Shown: positions 32,986-43,144, numbered from the stretch's first letter. The stretch is 64,000 bases of DNA from RUG11690 sp045616665 (GCA_045616665.1 JAZLHE010000052.1:22844-86843), one strand, 5' to 3'. The notes: generated from the sequence alone by a model not told the origin. Numbers and translations: made by a program.

Positions 32986-34521
32986 ATGAATATTCAAAAA
33001 GTCTTAATTTTCATCAGTCTTCTTGTCTTATGTACTTCTTGCAAAGACAATCTTTTCAACTTCGACATTCACCATATCGAAGCCGATGGAGAATGGGGGA
33101 TCCCTGTTTTCAACGATGCCATTTACGTGGATAAATTGCTAAACAATCTCGACAGTGTTAAATTTCTTCAAATTGGCGATGACGGCACGCTTATTTTTAC
33201 GATGAATGCCGAACTTAACAATCTGATTTCCCTCAAAAACGTCATTAAAATTCCAGAAAAATCCTTTGAAAAGGCGGGAACGATTCCCATCGCCAGTTCA
33301 AAGAACATCCAACTAAATATTCCCCAGTTGATCACTGCCAATTTAAATACAAATGATTATTTTCTTAAATCTATCAATTTAAATTCTGGTCAAATCAAGA
33401 TTACATTCAACATTACTTCCATTTCCATTCCATACTCTATTACCATTACATCTGGGGACATTACCAACGCCAACGGAGATTCTTTATCCATCACACTCAA
33501 TAGCAACCAAACTGAACACATCATCAATCTCAATCAACATACACTTCGCTCCAACGACAGCGGCGACATCAAATTTGCGGCCAAACTGAACGTTGATATC
33601 AGCAACCTGAACCCAAGTGTCATTGCCTCTCTCACCAGTCTTGACTACCACTGCGGCATTACCATCAGAGATCTGGACATCAAAAACATCATCGGACAAT
33701 TCAACCCTGTTTCAAGCAACGTATCGCACAAAATCGGATTTTCATTTCCGCTAAACAAATTGCAAATAGACGGCATCAATTTCAGCAATCCTCACATCAC
33801 TATTTTAGGGAAGAACGGATTATGCGAATGCAGCGGAACCATCAATCAACTATCATTTTTCAATGCCACGGGTCAAACTTCCCCCATTATTTATACCTCC
33901 CAGAACTTCTACGCTCCAATTTCGCCCGACAACTATGTCACGCTTTTTAATTTACAAAACACGCCCATTAGCTACAACAGCGGTTTCGATTCCATCAAAT
34001 TTGATTGCGGACTTGTCATTAACCCCAATGGGATGTCTGCCGGAGACCTATACATCAACGACGCTTCATCCTTGAGCATAAAGGCGAATATGGAGATTCC
34101 AGCCAATTTATCCATTGACAATGCCGTTTATAAAGATACCACTGACAATGCTTTACGCACCAACGTCGATGCCTCCATCATCCAATCCATCGAAAGCGTC
34201 ACGTTGCGAGTATCTTTTGTCAACGACCTGCCCTTTGATGTGATTCCAGAAATCACATTCTTAAACAGCACCACCCACGAATCCCACACATTAGACTTGG
34301 GAGGCCTACAACTTCACGGAGCTTACTCCGACATCCCCAATTACCAGGAACCTGCCTTTATAGAACTCAACAGCGAAATCGCACAGAAAGTGGTCAAAGC
34401 CGATAAAATCGTCCTGCATTTCAGCATCAACACTATGGGGCATCAAGTATCTGTCAATGGCGAACAATTCATACATCCAAGCATAGGTGCAAAAATCAAA
34501 TATTCAAACATTAATTTCTAA
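32986..34521 (+). CDS. Lipoprotein of unknown function, beta-rich
   Basis: A 511-residue lipoprotein from the ATG at 32986, starting MNIQKVLIFISLLVLC and with lipobox CTSC (Cys19). A TTG 20 codons upstream is open but adds a non-signal leader. The mature protein is rich in Asn, Ile, Ser and Thr with alternating hydrophobic strands and no enzyme motif, suggesting a beta-solenoid or sandwich binding protein anchored in the outer membrane. The barrel gene starts 2 bases after its stop, so the two are co-transcribed and probably work together. I cannot name its family. Confidence 0.75.
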   Translation: MNIQKVLIFISLLVLCTSCKDNLFNFDIHHIEADGEWGIPVFNDAIYVDKLLNNLDSVKFLQIGDDGTLIFTMNAELNNLISLKNVIKIPEKSFEKAGTIPIASSKNIQLNIPQLITANLNTNDYFLKSINLNSGQIKITFNITSISIPYSITITSGDITNANGDSLSITLNSNQTEHIINLNQHTLRSNDSGDIKFAAKLNVDISNLNPSVIASLTSLDYHCGITIRDLDIKNIIGQFNPVSSNVSHKIGFSFPLNKLQIDGINFSNPHITILGKNGLCECSGTINQLSFFNATGQTSPIIYTSQNFYAPISPDNYVTLFNLQNTPISYNSGFDSIKFDCGLVINPNGMSAGDLYINDASSLSIKANMEIPANLSIDNAVYKDTTDNALRTNVDASIIQSIESVTLRVSFVNDLPFDVIPEITFLNSTTHESHTLDLGGLQLHGAYSDIPNYQEPAFIELNSEIAQKVVKADKIVLHFSINTMGHQVSVNGEQFIHPSIGAKIKYSNINF

Positions 34522-34523
34522 GT

Positions 34524-35990
34524 ATGAAAAAATTTATCTTATCCATATTGGTTTTATGCAATTTGAGCATTTTTGCCCAAGACGGAACCACTCTGCACTT
34601 TATGCGTTTGAATCCTTATTCAAACTTCAGCAATCCATCTTCCTTTCTTCAATACAAAGGATACATCGGCGTTCCTGCCATCAGCAACATCAATATCACT
34701 GTCTCGAATACGGGTTTTCATTACAACACCCTGTTTGGCAACAATACAGAAGGACCTGTCACGACTATCAAACTGAATGATTTTGTGAACAAACTGTCCC
34801 AAAACGGGAACTACCTCAACACCAACATTGCCCTCAATGTCATTGATTTTGGATTCAGGACCAAACATCTGATGGTTTCTTTCAGCTACCGCATTCGAGT
34901 GGATGAATATTTCAACTACAACAAAGACCTGTTTGCGCTACCCGTATATGGAAACTTGAAATTTGTAGGTGAAACCAATGCTGCCAAACCCGGTTTCAAC
35001 TTAAATTTCAATGCTTATCAAGAAATTGGCATTGGTTTTCAAGCACAAATCACCCCACAACTATACATAGGAGTGCGGCCAAAACTCCTTTTCGGCATTG
35101 TCAATGCCAAAACCAAAACTGCACAGGCAACACTTTATACCAATCCCGACGACTATGCAATGAAATTGAATTATCAACTGGATGCTGCTATTAGAAGTAT
35201 TGTTCCCATCAACATCAGTGACAATTTCAATATTGAAATAGATCCCCAGGCACTTTTAAAAGATTGGAGCAAAGCATTTAAGAATGTGGGGGCGGCCATC
35301 GACCTTGGAGCCACCTACCGAATCAACGAACATTGGGGTGTTGCGGCTTCCGTCCTGGATTTGGGATTTATCTGCTGGAATACCGGAGGGCAACACATTT
35401 ATGGCGCCATTGACTCATCTTCCACAAGATACAACGATGGAAGTTTTCTCTTCAACGGCCTCACGATGACCGATATTGAAAGAATCAAAAACGATCCTGA
35501 AGGATTCAAAAATGAACTTTTAGGATATTTTCCCCTTAACCACGAATCGTTAAACAAATCTACCACTGCCCTTTCAGGCCGCTTTTTGGTCGAGGGTTAT
35601 TATAATTTAGGAAAATACCATCGTTTTTCCGCACTCTTCCAGGGAAGAATCATCAACAGACAATTTATTCCATCATTTACCGTGGCCTGGAACGGAAATT
35701 TCCTCAACATCTTTGACCTATGTGTTAACTATACCATTGCCCCTCACAGCTATACCAATTTAGGCGTCGGTATTGGTTTCAATTTGGGAGTTTTCCATAT
35801 TTACGCAGCCACCGACAACCTCATCGCCATTTGCAATTCAAAGAGCATCCAGCGTTCATTGCTCAACACCAACAATGCCAATGTACAATTAGGTATTGTT
35901 TTTGACTGGGGAAAAATCAAAGAACCTCAAATCGTCAAACAGCAAAATTCAACACAAGACCAGATAGAAACATCCTATTTTCAGAACTAA
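34524..35990 (+). CDS. DUF5723-like outer-membrane beta-barrel protein
   Basis: A 488-residue outer-membrane barrel protein with a signal peptide (MKKFILSILVLCNLSIFAQ). The mature start, FMRLNPYSNFSNPSSFLQYK, and the following alternating strands match the FadL/PorP-like group annotated DUF5723 in Bacteroidota. Strand patterns continue to about residue 465, and a polar tail follows (KQQNSTQDQIETS). It is translationally close to the lipoprotein gene (2-base gap) and 14 bases before pgi. Placed after a T9SS type B protein, it could serve in surface anchoring as PorP/SprF proteins do, but it is not a clear PorP and this is inference. Confidence 0.72.
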   Translation: MKKFILSILVLCNLSIFAQDGTTLHFMRLNPYSNFSNPSSFLQYKGYIGVPAISNINITVSNTGFHYNTLFGNNTEGPVTTIKLNDFVNKLSQNGNYLNTNIALNVIDFGFRTKHLMVSFSYRIRVDEYFNYNKDLFALPVYGNLKFVGETNAAKPGFNLNFNAYQEIGIGFQAQITPQLYIGVRPKLLFGIVNAKTKTAQATLYTNPDDYAMKLNYQLDAAIRSIVPINISDNFNIEIDPQALLKDWSKAFKNVGAAIDLGATYRINEHWGVAASVLDLGFICWNTGGQHIYGAIDSSSTRYNDGSFLFNGLTMTDIERIKNDPEGFKNELLGYFPLNHESLNKSTTALSGRFLVEGYYNLGKYHRFSALFQGRIINRQFIPSFTVAWNGNFLNIFDLCVNYTIAPHSYTNLGVGIGFNLGVFHIYAATDNLIAICNSKSIQRSLLNTNNANVQLGIVFDWGKIKEPQIVKQQNSTQDQIETSYFQN

Positions 35991-36004
35991 CAACAAACAA
36001 AAAT

Positions 36005-37309
36005 ATGATTCAATTTAATTTTAACAAAGGCATCCTGTTTTCAGAGGAAGACCTTCAAAAGCATCAATCCGCAGTCAGTTCTGCATTCCAAACTTTAGTG
36101 AATCGTAACGGCAAAGGCAATGACTTTTTAGGCTGGTTAGACCTTCCTGCCAACATTGACGAAAACACATTCAGCCGCATACAAAATTGCGCCAATGGTT
36201 TGGCTCGCCAATCCGAAGTCGTGGTCGTCATTGGCATTGGCGGTTCCTATCTGGGAGCCCGCGCCGTGATCGAAGCCCTTCAGCATAGCTACAAATGTCT
36301 AAATCCTTTCAGCGACAATCACGCACCATTAATCACTTACGCAGGCAACAACATAAGCGAAGATTGCTTGTGCGAACTGCTGGAAGTATTGGACCAGAAA
36401 GACTATTCTCTCATCGTCATTTCAAAATCCGGCACGACCACAGAACCGGCCATCGCTTTTAGAATATTAAAAAAACATTGCGAAGACAAATACGGTAAAA
36501 GTCTTGCCAAAAATCGCATTGTGGCCATCACCGACCAAAATCGAGGTGCACTTAAAACTTTAGCCGATGCCGAAGGATATGAATCTTTCGTAATTCCAGA
36601 CAATGTAGGCGGAAGGTACTCTGTCCTCACCCCAGTGGGTTTACTGCCCATCGCTGTCGCAGGCTTTGATATCAGAAAATTACTCAATGGAGCAAAATTG
36701 ATGCGCGACCATCTGATGACCGAAAATACGGTCAGTCATAATATGGCTCAACAATATGCCTTAGCCAGATACCTGCTTTATCAGGCAGGGAAAAAAATCG
36801 AATTGATGGTATCTTTCACTCCTAAACTATACTTCTTCATCGAATGGTATAAACAATTGTTTGGCGAAAGTGAAGGCAAAGAAAACAAAGGCATTTTCCC
36901 CGCCGGTGCTATATTTTCCACCGACTTACACTCGTTAGGACAGTACATCCAACAAGGAGAACGCCACCTTTTCGAAACCGTCATATCTGTTCAAAAAACA
37001 CATTTCCAAGTTCCTATTCCTATGGATGCCAATAATATCGACAAACTGAATTATCTGGAAGGCAAAAGCATTCAAGACATCAATCTGACTGCTGAAGAAG
37101 GAACCAGAATGGCTCACGTGGATGGCAATGTGCCCAATTTGAGAATCATCGTACCTCAAATCGACGAAGAAAATTTGGGAGAACTCATCTACTTCTTCGA
37201 ATTCACCTGCGCATTAGGAGGATATCTTTTGGACATTAATCCTTTTGACCAGCCTGGCGTAGAAGCCTACAAACAAAATATGTTCCGTCTTCTTGGAAAA
37301 CCTCAATAA
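36005..37309 (+). CDS. pgi: Glucose-6-phosphate isomerase
   Basis: A 434-residue glycolytic enzyme interconverting glucose- and fructose-6-phosphate. Visible features are VVVIGIGGSYLGARA, the phosphate-binding SKSGTTTEPA, DNVGGRYSVLTPVGL (the PGI signature 1 region) and GAIFSTDLHSLGQYIQQG with the catalytic residues near the C-terminal third. The 434-residue length is typical of the compact bacterial form. It follows the barrel gene by 14 bases but is functionally unrelated to it. The rsmE gene follows 16 bases later. Confidence 0.95.
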   Translation: MIQFNFNKGILFSEEDLQKHQSAVSSAFQTLVNRNGKGNDFLGWLDLPANIDENTFSRIQNCANGLARQSEVVVVIGIGGSYLGARAVIEALQHSYKCLNPFSDNHAPLITYAGNNISEDCLCELLEVLDQKDYSLIVISKSGTTTEPAIAFRILKKHCEDKYGKSLAKNRIVAITDQNRGALKTLADAEGYESFVIPDNVGGRYSVLTPVGLLPIAVAGFDIRKLLNGAKLMRDHLMTENTVSHNMAQQYALARYLLYQAGKKIELMVSFTPKLYFFIEWYKQLFGESEGKENKGIFPAGAIFSTDLHSLGQYIQQGERHLFETVISVQKTHFQVPIPMDANNIDKLNYLEGKSIQDINLTAEEGTRMAHVDGNVPNLRIIVPQIDEENLGELIYFFEFTCALGGYLLDINPFDQPGVEAYKQNMFRLLGKPQ

Positions 37310-37325
37310 CACAAACTCAGCAACT

Positions 37326-38027
37326 ATGCAGTTCTTTTATCATCCTGATTTCTCTAATCCGGTTTTTGAACTTTTACCTGAGGAAGCTAAACATTGTGTG
37401 AAAGCTCTGCGAAAAAAAACGGGAGACGAAATATTCATTACCAATGGATTGGGACAATTGGCAACGGCACAACTCATTGACGACAACCTCAACCATTGTT
37501 CCGTTCAAATCATTGATTTAAAAAACGATTACGGACTACGGCCATTCCACTTTCATTTAGCCATTGCCCCCACCAAAAATGCCGACCGCATCGAATGGAT
37601 GGTGGAAAAATGTATTGAAATCGGCATTGAGAAAATCAGTTTTATAAGATGCGAACACTCCGAAAGAATCAAATTGGACATCAACCGTCTTCAACGCATA
37701 GCCATTTCCGCCATCAAACAATCCAATACAACCTTGATACCGGATATGCGTTTGATTGACTATGCGGACTTCATTGGCGAAGCCAAAAACGGAGAAAATC
37801 ACTTTATCGCCTGGTGCGACGAAAACAATCACGAAGAATATGCACAACAGGCATTAAAAGGCAAGGACACCATTCTTCTTATTGGTCCCGAAGGTGACTT
37901 CAGTCCCGCCGAAATTCAAATGGCCAGCGAAAACGGTTACAAAGAAGTTAAATTGGGTTCTCGGCGCTTACGAACCGAAACCGCTGGACTATACGGCTGC
38001 TGCGTTTTTGCCAGTGCCAACCTATAG
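37326..38027 (+). CDS. rsmE: 16S rRNA (uracil-1498-N3) methyltransferase
   Basis: A 233-residue SPOUT-class methyltransferase that makes m3U1498 in 16S rRNA. From the ATG at 37326 it begins MQFFYHPDF. An upstream in-frame ATG at 37293 lies inside pgi and is not used. The N-terminal PUA-like domain ends near residue 75, and the trefoil knot with the SAM site is IGPEGDFSPAEI followed by KLGSRRLRTETAGLYG, both diagnostic of RsmE. It ends 63 bases before a strong bidirectional terminator. Confidence 0.93.
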   Translation: MQFFYHPDFSNPVFELLPEEAKHCVKALRKKTGDEIFITNGLGQLATAQLIDDNLNHCSVQIIDLKNDYGLRPFHFHLAIAPTKNADRIEWMVEKCIEIGIEKISFIRCEHSERIKLDINRLQRIAISAIKQSNTTLIPDMRLIDYADFIGEAKNGENHFIAWCDENNHEEYAQQALKGKDTILLIGPEGDFSPAEIQMASENGYKEVKLGSRRLRTETAGLYGCCVFASANL

Positions 38028-38090
38028 CGTTTTATTAATGCCAATCTGGTTAAAATTCTATCATTTCTGAAACAACTACAATCCTATAAC

Positions 38091-38128
38091 AAAGAATCCC
38101 GAAAGTTTTTCAACTTTCGGGATTCTTT
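38091..38128. terminator. Strong bidirectional intrinsic terminator
   Basis: A perfect 17-bp stem (38091-38107 with 38112-38128) and a 4-base loop TTTC. Both strands end in T-rich runs, so it can stop pgi-rsmE on the plus strand and the TPR/gyrA genes on the minus strand. It is the cleanest terminator in the window. Confidence 0.9.
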
Positions 38129-38149
38129 TGTATCTGAATTAATAAAATC

Positions 38150-39346
38150 TTATTGTCTGTATGAATCAACTTTTGCTTTCAATTCATCTGGAACAGGCAA
38201 AAGCAATTTCACCTTAATCTGCTGCAACATCACATTGTTGTTTGCATCATCTGGATTAATACCGTAAACCTTTTCTGACCAGGTGTGGGCATTTTCCAAA
38301 ATAGTCTTTTGAACAGCTTTCAATTCATTTACCTTTTCGGCACGTTCCATATAACTTCCTTCCTTTGATTTCATCGTTTTGTCCTGCAAATCCTGGTTGG
38401 CCACAGCTTCAAAGAAATAACGGGTAGCCATCTGGAAATTCAAATCCGCGTTATTGGGATCTAATGCCAAACCTTTATTGATTACGCTTTCCGCTTTTTC
38501 ATATTGGGCATTGTTTACCAAGTGGTTGGCAATCAAAGCCAACACTGGAGCAGATTTTTCATATTTTGCGGCCATCGCATCACAAGTTGAATTCAACTTA
38601 TCCATTTGACCGGTCATCGCAAAATAATCCAATTCCGCTGCTTCAATATCAGCCTGCTTGTCGGCTGGAACATTTTTCAAAGCCGTCTTTAAGATTTTAC
38701 CACAATTAACGGTATCTTTTTCTTCTTTATAAATATCATACAAGTCCAAATAAACGGTAGCGTCAGGAAATCCCAATTTCACGGTTTCTTTCAGCATAGC
38801 CTTATAATTTTCCTTATCGCCTTTTGCCTTATATAATGAAGCAATTTGATAGTAGGAGATACCGGCATTAACATTGGACTTAGCTACTTTAAAATCGCGA
38901 GCTGCCAACTCAAAATACTTGATGGCATTGTCGATGTCGCCTTTCTTCTGAGCATTTTCAGCCAAAGAATAAACAGCATCCGCACATAAAGCCTGTCCGT
39001 CAATTGGTCCTAACATACCCGTCATTGGTTCAATTTTGCTATCCAATGAAATTGCTTTATAAAAAGCTTCATTAGCAATAATGATCGCATCTGGAGTTTT
39101 GCTTTCGTAAGAAGGATTCGCTGCCTGACGATCCAAATCTTGTTGATAAACCTGCAGATAAGTATTACCTTTCATCAACCACGCTTGTGCGTTGTTTTCG
39201 TTACCCACCATTACCTGGTCCATAACCTTACGGGCTTTGCCGATCTGCTTGTTACGCAAGTTCATCCACACGTCTTCCAAAGACTGGGAAGAAGCGCTTC
39301 CGATAGCCATAATGGCAATCAATGCCAAAGCAAATAACTTTTTCAT
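38150..39346 (-). CDS. Exported TPR-repeat protein (first of a related pair)
   Basis: A 398-residue exported protein: signal peptide (MKKLFALALIAIMAIGSASS), then helical tetratricopeptide repeats across most of the length (for example NAQAWLMKGNTYLQVYQQ and DNAIKYFELAARDFKVAKSN). TPRs mediate protein-protein contact; no enzyme motif is present. It resembles the adjacent upstream protein in layout (a signal peptide, then an opening repeat with LMKGNTY here and LYKGNIY there), so the two look like a tandem duplication. They follow gyrA on the same strand, an order I recall from other Bacteroidales. The function is unknown, probably periplasmic. Confidence 0.82.
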   Translation of the reverse strand: MKKLFALALIAIMAIGSASSQSLEDVWMNLRNKQIGKARKVMDQVMVGNENNAQAWLMKGNTYLQVYQQDLDRQAANPSYESKTPDAIIIANEAFYKAISLDSKIEPMTGMLGPIDGQALCADAVYSLAENAQKKGDIDNAIKYFELAARDFKVAKSNVNAGISYYQIASLYKAKGDKENYKAMLKETVKLGFPDATVYLDLYDIYKEEKDTVNCGKILKTALKNVPADKQADIEAAELDYFAMTGQMDKLNSTCDAMAAKYEKSAPVLALIANHLVNNAQYEKAESVINKGLALDPNNADLNFQMATRYFFEAVANQDLQDKTMKSKEGSYMERAEKVNELKAVQKTILENAHTWSEKVYGINPDDANNNVMLQQIKVKLLLPVPDELKAKVDSYRQ

Positions 39347-39368
39347 AATTTTTCGTTTTTAAGGGTTA

Positions 39369-40556
39369 TTATTTTTCTAATTCATTTATTTTTTTTACGA
39401 TCTCATCATATTTTGGCAACTTCTTTCTTGCATAAATTTGTTTAATGGCATTCAACACATTCAAATCATTGGGCTCATATTTCAATGCCTCTTCAAAGAA
39501 CTTTTGTGCTTCGTCCAGATAATTATCGGCTTTTGTCTGATAAACCACTGCCTGGCTATTTGAACCTGCTACTTTTAAGTCATTGGCTTGGACGTCATTT
39601 TCGTTAAAGAGATAATAGGTACAAACTCCAAGATTATAGACTACGACATAACTCTCCGGGTTTAAACGATAGGCTTTCCTTAACAATTTTTCTGCCTCAA
39701 CATAGTTCTTTTCCCTAATATAAAAGTTAGCCACATTCACCGTCGCATCAGCATTAGCATAAACCGATCCAGGAAGCTCATTCAGCAGTTTTCTGGCTTG
39801 AACGCTATCGTTAATCCAATAATAATAATCCACATTAGCCACCAATAGATTAGGATCATTGGGATTTTTTGCCAATGCCTCGTCAATCAAACTTTTAACC
39901 TTTTGACGATCATTGGATTTCTTATAACTTTCTACCAAGCTGATAAACACATTAGGATTTGCAGAACCATCGCGAACCGCCTTTTCATAATACGCCACAG
40001 CCTGATCCTTCTGCCCCAGATTCTCCAAAGCCACCGCATAGTAATAATACAACTCGCCATTTAACGGCCATTCTGGAGGCGTTTTCATTTCATAGCTGGC
40101 AATGGCTTTTTCCAAGGTGTTTTTACCAGTCTGAAAATCATTGGCGATCAACTGGTCCACTCCTCTTACCAATAGCAAAGAATAGATTTTCGACAAAGCA
40201 TCATCAGGAGACAGCATCTCGTATCCTTCAATATTTTTATTCAGTTCTTTCGCCTTTACAAATGCATCGTAGGCTTCAATGGGGGCATCTGGAAATTGGA
40301 CAACCACAGACTTGTCATTCTGCTTAGCCATATATTCCTGATTGGCCAAATAAAAATAAATATTACCTTTATATAGCCACGTTAGCGCTTTGGCTGCCAT
40401 TTTTTCGTTCTGCACACAAAGGTCTATGGCCTCCTTCGCCTTGACAAAATCCTTTTCATAAAAAAGATTATACGCATTATTTAAAGAGGCCTTTTGGGCT
40501 TGAAGCATCACGAAAGGACATAAAAACAACAATGTCAATAATCTTATATGTTTCAT
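39369..40556 (-). CDS. Exported TPR-repeat protein (second of the pair)
   Basis: A 395-residue exported protein with a signal peptide (MKHIRLLTLLFLCPFVMLQAQ) and TPR repeats; the clearest are ALTWLYKGNIYFYLAN, ELYYYYAVALENLGQKDQAV and ESYVVVYNLGVCTYYL. It begins 38 bases after the gyrA stop and ends 22 bases before the next TPR gene. It matches its neighbour in length, domain layout and the opening repeat, which supports a local duplication followed by strong divergence. No partner binding site can be read from the sequence. Confidence 0.82.
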   Translation of the reverse strand: MKHIRLLTLLFLCPFVMLQAQKASLNNAYNLFYEKDFVKAKEAIDLCVQNEKMAAKALTWLYKGNIYFYLANQEYMAKQNDKSVVVQFPDAPIEAYDAFVKAKELNKNIEGYEMLSPDDALSKIYSLLLVRGVDQLIANDFQTGKNTLEKAIASYEMKTPPEWPLNGELYYYYAVALENLGQKDQAVAYYEKAVRDGSANPNVFISLVESYKKSNDRQKVKSLIDEALAKNPNDPNLLVANVDYYYWINDSVQARKLLNELPGSVYANADATVNVANFYIREKNYVEAEKLLRKAYRLNPESYVVVYNLGVCTYYLFNENDVQANDLKVAGSNSQAVVYQTKADNYLDEAQKFFEEALKYEPNDLNVLNAIKQIYARKKLPKYDEIVKKINELEK

Positions 40557-40594
40557 TGCTAAAAATTTATATCGATTAACACTCTGATTTTTTA

Positions 40595-43144
40595 TTAATC
40601 CTGATTTTCCGCATTAGGTGCCGTTTCTTTGTCTGCCACATTGCCATCAGCAGGACCACCTTCCAAACCTTCCGTACCTTCTTCTTCCAGTTCCTCATCA
40701 TCTTCGCGAGGCACTCTTGAAACTGCGGCGATAGCATCTTTGGCACTAAGGTTAATCAATTTGACGCCCTGGGTGGCACGACCTAACACACGCAATGAAT
40801 CCACGTGGAGACGAATGACAATTCCCGACTTATTGATAATCATCAGATCATCAGCATCGGTTACCTTCTTAATGGCAATTAAACCACCTGTTTTATCCGT
40901 AATATTGATGGTCTTAACGCCCTTGCCACCACGATTCGTAATACGATAATCATCAATTACAGAACGTTTTCCATAACCATTTTCAGACACAACCATCACA
41001 TTGCTTTCAGGATCGTCCAGACAAACGATACCCACTACCCTATCATCCTCATTAGCCAGGGTAACGCCCTTCACACCGGAAGCATTTCTACCCATTGGTC
41101 TGACGGTTGCCTCATTAAAGCGTACCGCCTTGCCTGAATGTAAGGCCATCATCACCTCGTTACTGCCGTTGGTCAAGCAAGCATCCAGCAATTGGTCGCC
41201 CTCGCGGACGGAAATAGCAATGATACCATTGGTTCTTGGACGGGAATAAGCCTCCAACGAGGTTTTCTTAATGATACCCTTTTCAGAACAAAGGATAATA
41301 AAGTTGTTGTTGATATATTCCTGATCTGTCAAATCCTTAACATTGATAACGGCCTTGATTTTATCATCACCTTCAATATTAATTAAATTCTGGATGGCAC
41401 GACCTTTCGATGTCTTGGTACCTTCAGGAATTTCGAACACTCTCAACCAGAAGCACTTTCCTTTTTCAGTAAAGAAAAGCAGATAATTATGGTTGGTGGC
41501 GATATACAATTGTTCGATAAAGTCTTCTTCGCGAGAACTGCTTCCCTTAGACCCTCTACCGCCTCGGTTTTGCGCACGATATTCGCTCAAGAGGGTGCGT
41601 TTAATGTAGCCCAAATGAGAAATGGTGATCACCACTTCAGAATCAGCATAATTATCTTCGATTCTAAAATCTGAAGAAGCGGAATATTCAATTTTAGAAA
41701 TACGTTCATCGCCGTATTTGGCCTTTACTTCCAAAATTTCATCCTTCACCACCTGCATTCTAAGACTTCTATCCGCGATCAAACCACGCAGATATTCAAT
41801 CAACTTCATCAGTTCGTCATATTCATTCTGCAGTTTATCCCTTTCCAGTCCGGTAAGCTGACGAAGACGCATTTCGACGATGGCATTGGCTTGGATTTCG
41901 GTAAATCCATATTGTGTCATCAAACCATTTCTCGCGTCATCCACCGATTTCGAAGCACGTATCAAGGCGATAATTTCGTCAATAATGTCCAATGCTTTCA
42001 GCAAACCTTCCAAGATGTGGGCACGTGCTTCGGCCTTCTTCAAGTCGAATTGGGCACGGCGCAGCACCACATCGTGACGGTGTTTCACATACTCTGAAAT
42101 CAAATCCTTCAAATTCAGCGTCATCGGACGACCATTGACCAGCGCCACGTTATTTACACTATAGGAAGCTTGAAGGGATGTATATTGGTACAACTTATTC
42201 AGAACCACATTGGCCACGGCTTCGCGTTTCAGATCATAAACGATACGCGTGCCATTACGTTTATTGGTCAGGTTCTCAATATTGGAAATGCCTTCAATTT
42301 TACCTTCTTTTACAAGGTCGGCGGTGCGCTTAATCATTTCAGAAGGATTCGTCATATAAGGCAAAGACGTCACCACGATTCTGCTCTTACCTTCGTGGTC
42401 TTCGATTTCGGCGTCGCCACGCATAACGATACGTCCACGACCGGTTTCAAAAGCCTCTCTTACGCCATCATAGCCGTAGATCGTACAACCTGTAGGGAAA
42501 TCAGGAGCTTTAATATACTGCATCAACTCCGGTATCGTAATTTCAGGATTGTCAATATAGGCAGCGATACCGTCGCAAACTTCGGAAAGGTTGTGAGGAG
42601 GCATATTGGTGGCCATACCCACGGCAATACCTGATGAGCCATTCACCAACAAAGAAGGCAACTTTGCGGGAAGAACGGTCGGTTCTTCGAGAGAATCATC
42701 AAAATTCAAACGCATATCCACCGTGTCCTTTTCAATGTCATCCAACATTTCTTCAGCGATTTTGCGGAGTCTGGCCTCTGTGTAACGCATAGCTGCCGGG
42801 CTATCACCATCCACAGAACCGAAGTTTCCCTGACCATCCACGAACGGATAGCGCAGTGACCAAGGCTGTGCCATACGGACCATTGCGTCATATACTGCGG
42901 TATCTCCGTGCGGGTGATACTTACCCAACACTTCACCAACGATTCTCGCCGATTTCTTATAAGGTTTGCCGGCCACAATGCCCATATCCCACATTGCATA
43001 CAAAATTCTTCTGTGAACCGGTTTCATACCATCTCTTGCATCAGGCAAAGCACGCGAAACAATGACGGACATCGAATAGTCGATGTACGCTGTTTTCATC
43101 TGATTTTCGATATTTACCCGAACAATTTTTTCTCCTTCTGCCAT
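40595..43144 (-). CDS. gyrA: DNA gyrase subunit A
   Basis: An 849-residue type II topoisomerase subunit that breaks and rejoins DNA. The winged helix holds the catalytic Tyr121 (MRYTEARLR). The quinolone region is HPHGDTAVYDAMVRM with Thr82 and Asp86 at the positions of E. coli Ser83 and Asp87, so Thr replaces Ser. The C-terminal beta-pinwheel begins near residue 500, with the GyrA-box variant QNRGGRGSKG that sets it apart from ParC. An acidic tail (DDEELEEEGTEG) ends the protein. gyrB is not in the window. A clear -7 box upstream of the ATG was not found. Confidence 0.95.
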   Translation of the reverse strand: MAEGEKIVRVNIENQMKTAYIDYSMSVIVSRALPDARDGMKPVHRRILYAMWDMGIVAGKPYKKSARIVGEVLGKYHPHGDTAVYDAMVRMAQPWSLRYPFVDGQGNFGSVDGDSPAAMRYTEARLRKIAEEMLDDIEKDTVDMRLNFDDSLEEPTVLPAKLPSLLVNGSSGIAVGMATNMPPHNLSEVCDGIAAYIDNPEITIPELMQYIKAPDFPTGCTIYGYDGVREAFETGRGRIVMRGDAEIEDHEGKSRIVVTSLPYMTNPSEMIKRTADLVKEGKIEGISNIENLTNKRNGTRIVYDLKREAVANVVLNKLYQYTSLQASYSVNNVALVNGRPMTLNLKDLISEYVKHRHDVVLRRAQFDLKKAEARAHILEGLLKALDIIDEIIALIRASKSVDDARNGLMTQYGFTEIQANAIVEMRLRQLTGLERDKLQNEYDELMKLIEYLRGLIADRSLRMQVVKDEILEVKAKYGDERISKIEYSASSDFRIEDNYADSEVVITISHLGYIKRTLLSEYRAQNRGGRGSKGSSSREEDFIEQLYIATNHNYLLFFTEKGKCFWLRVFEIPEGTKTSKGRAIQNLINIEGDDKIKAVINVKDLTDQEYINNNFIILCSEKGIIKKTSLEAYSRPRTNGIIAISVREGDQLLDACLTNGSNEVMMALHSGKAVRFNEATVRPMGRNASGVKGVTLANEDDRVVGIVCLDDPESNVMVVSENGYGKRSVIDDYRITNRGGKGVKTINITDKTGGLIAIKKVTDADDLMIINKSGIVIRLHVDSLRVLGRATQGVKLINLSAKDAIAAVSRVPREDDEELEEEGTEGLEGGPADGNVADKETAPNAENQD

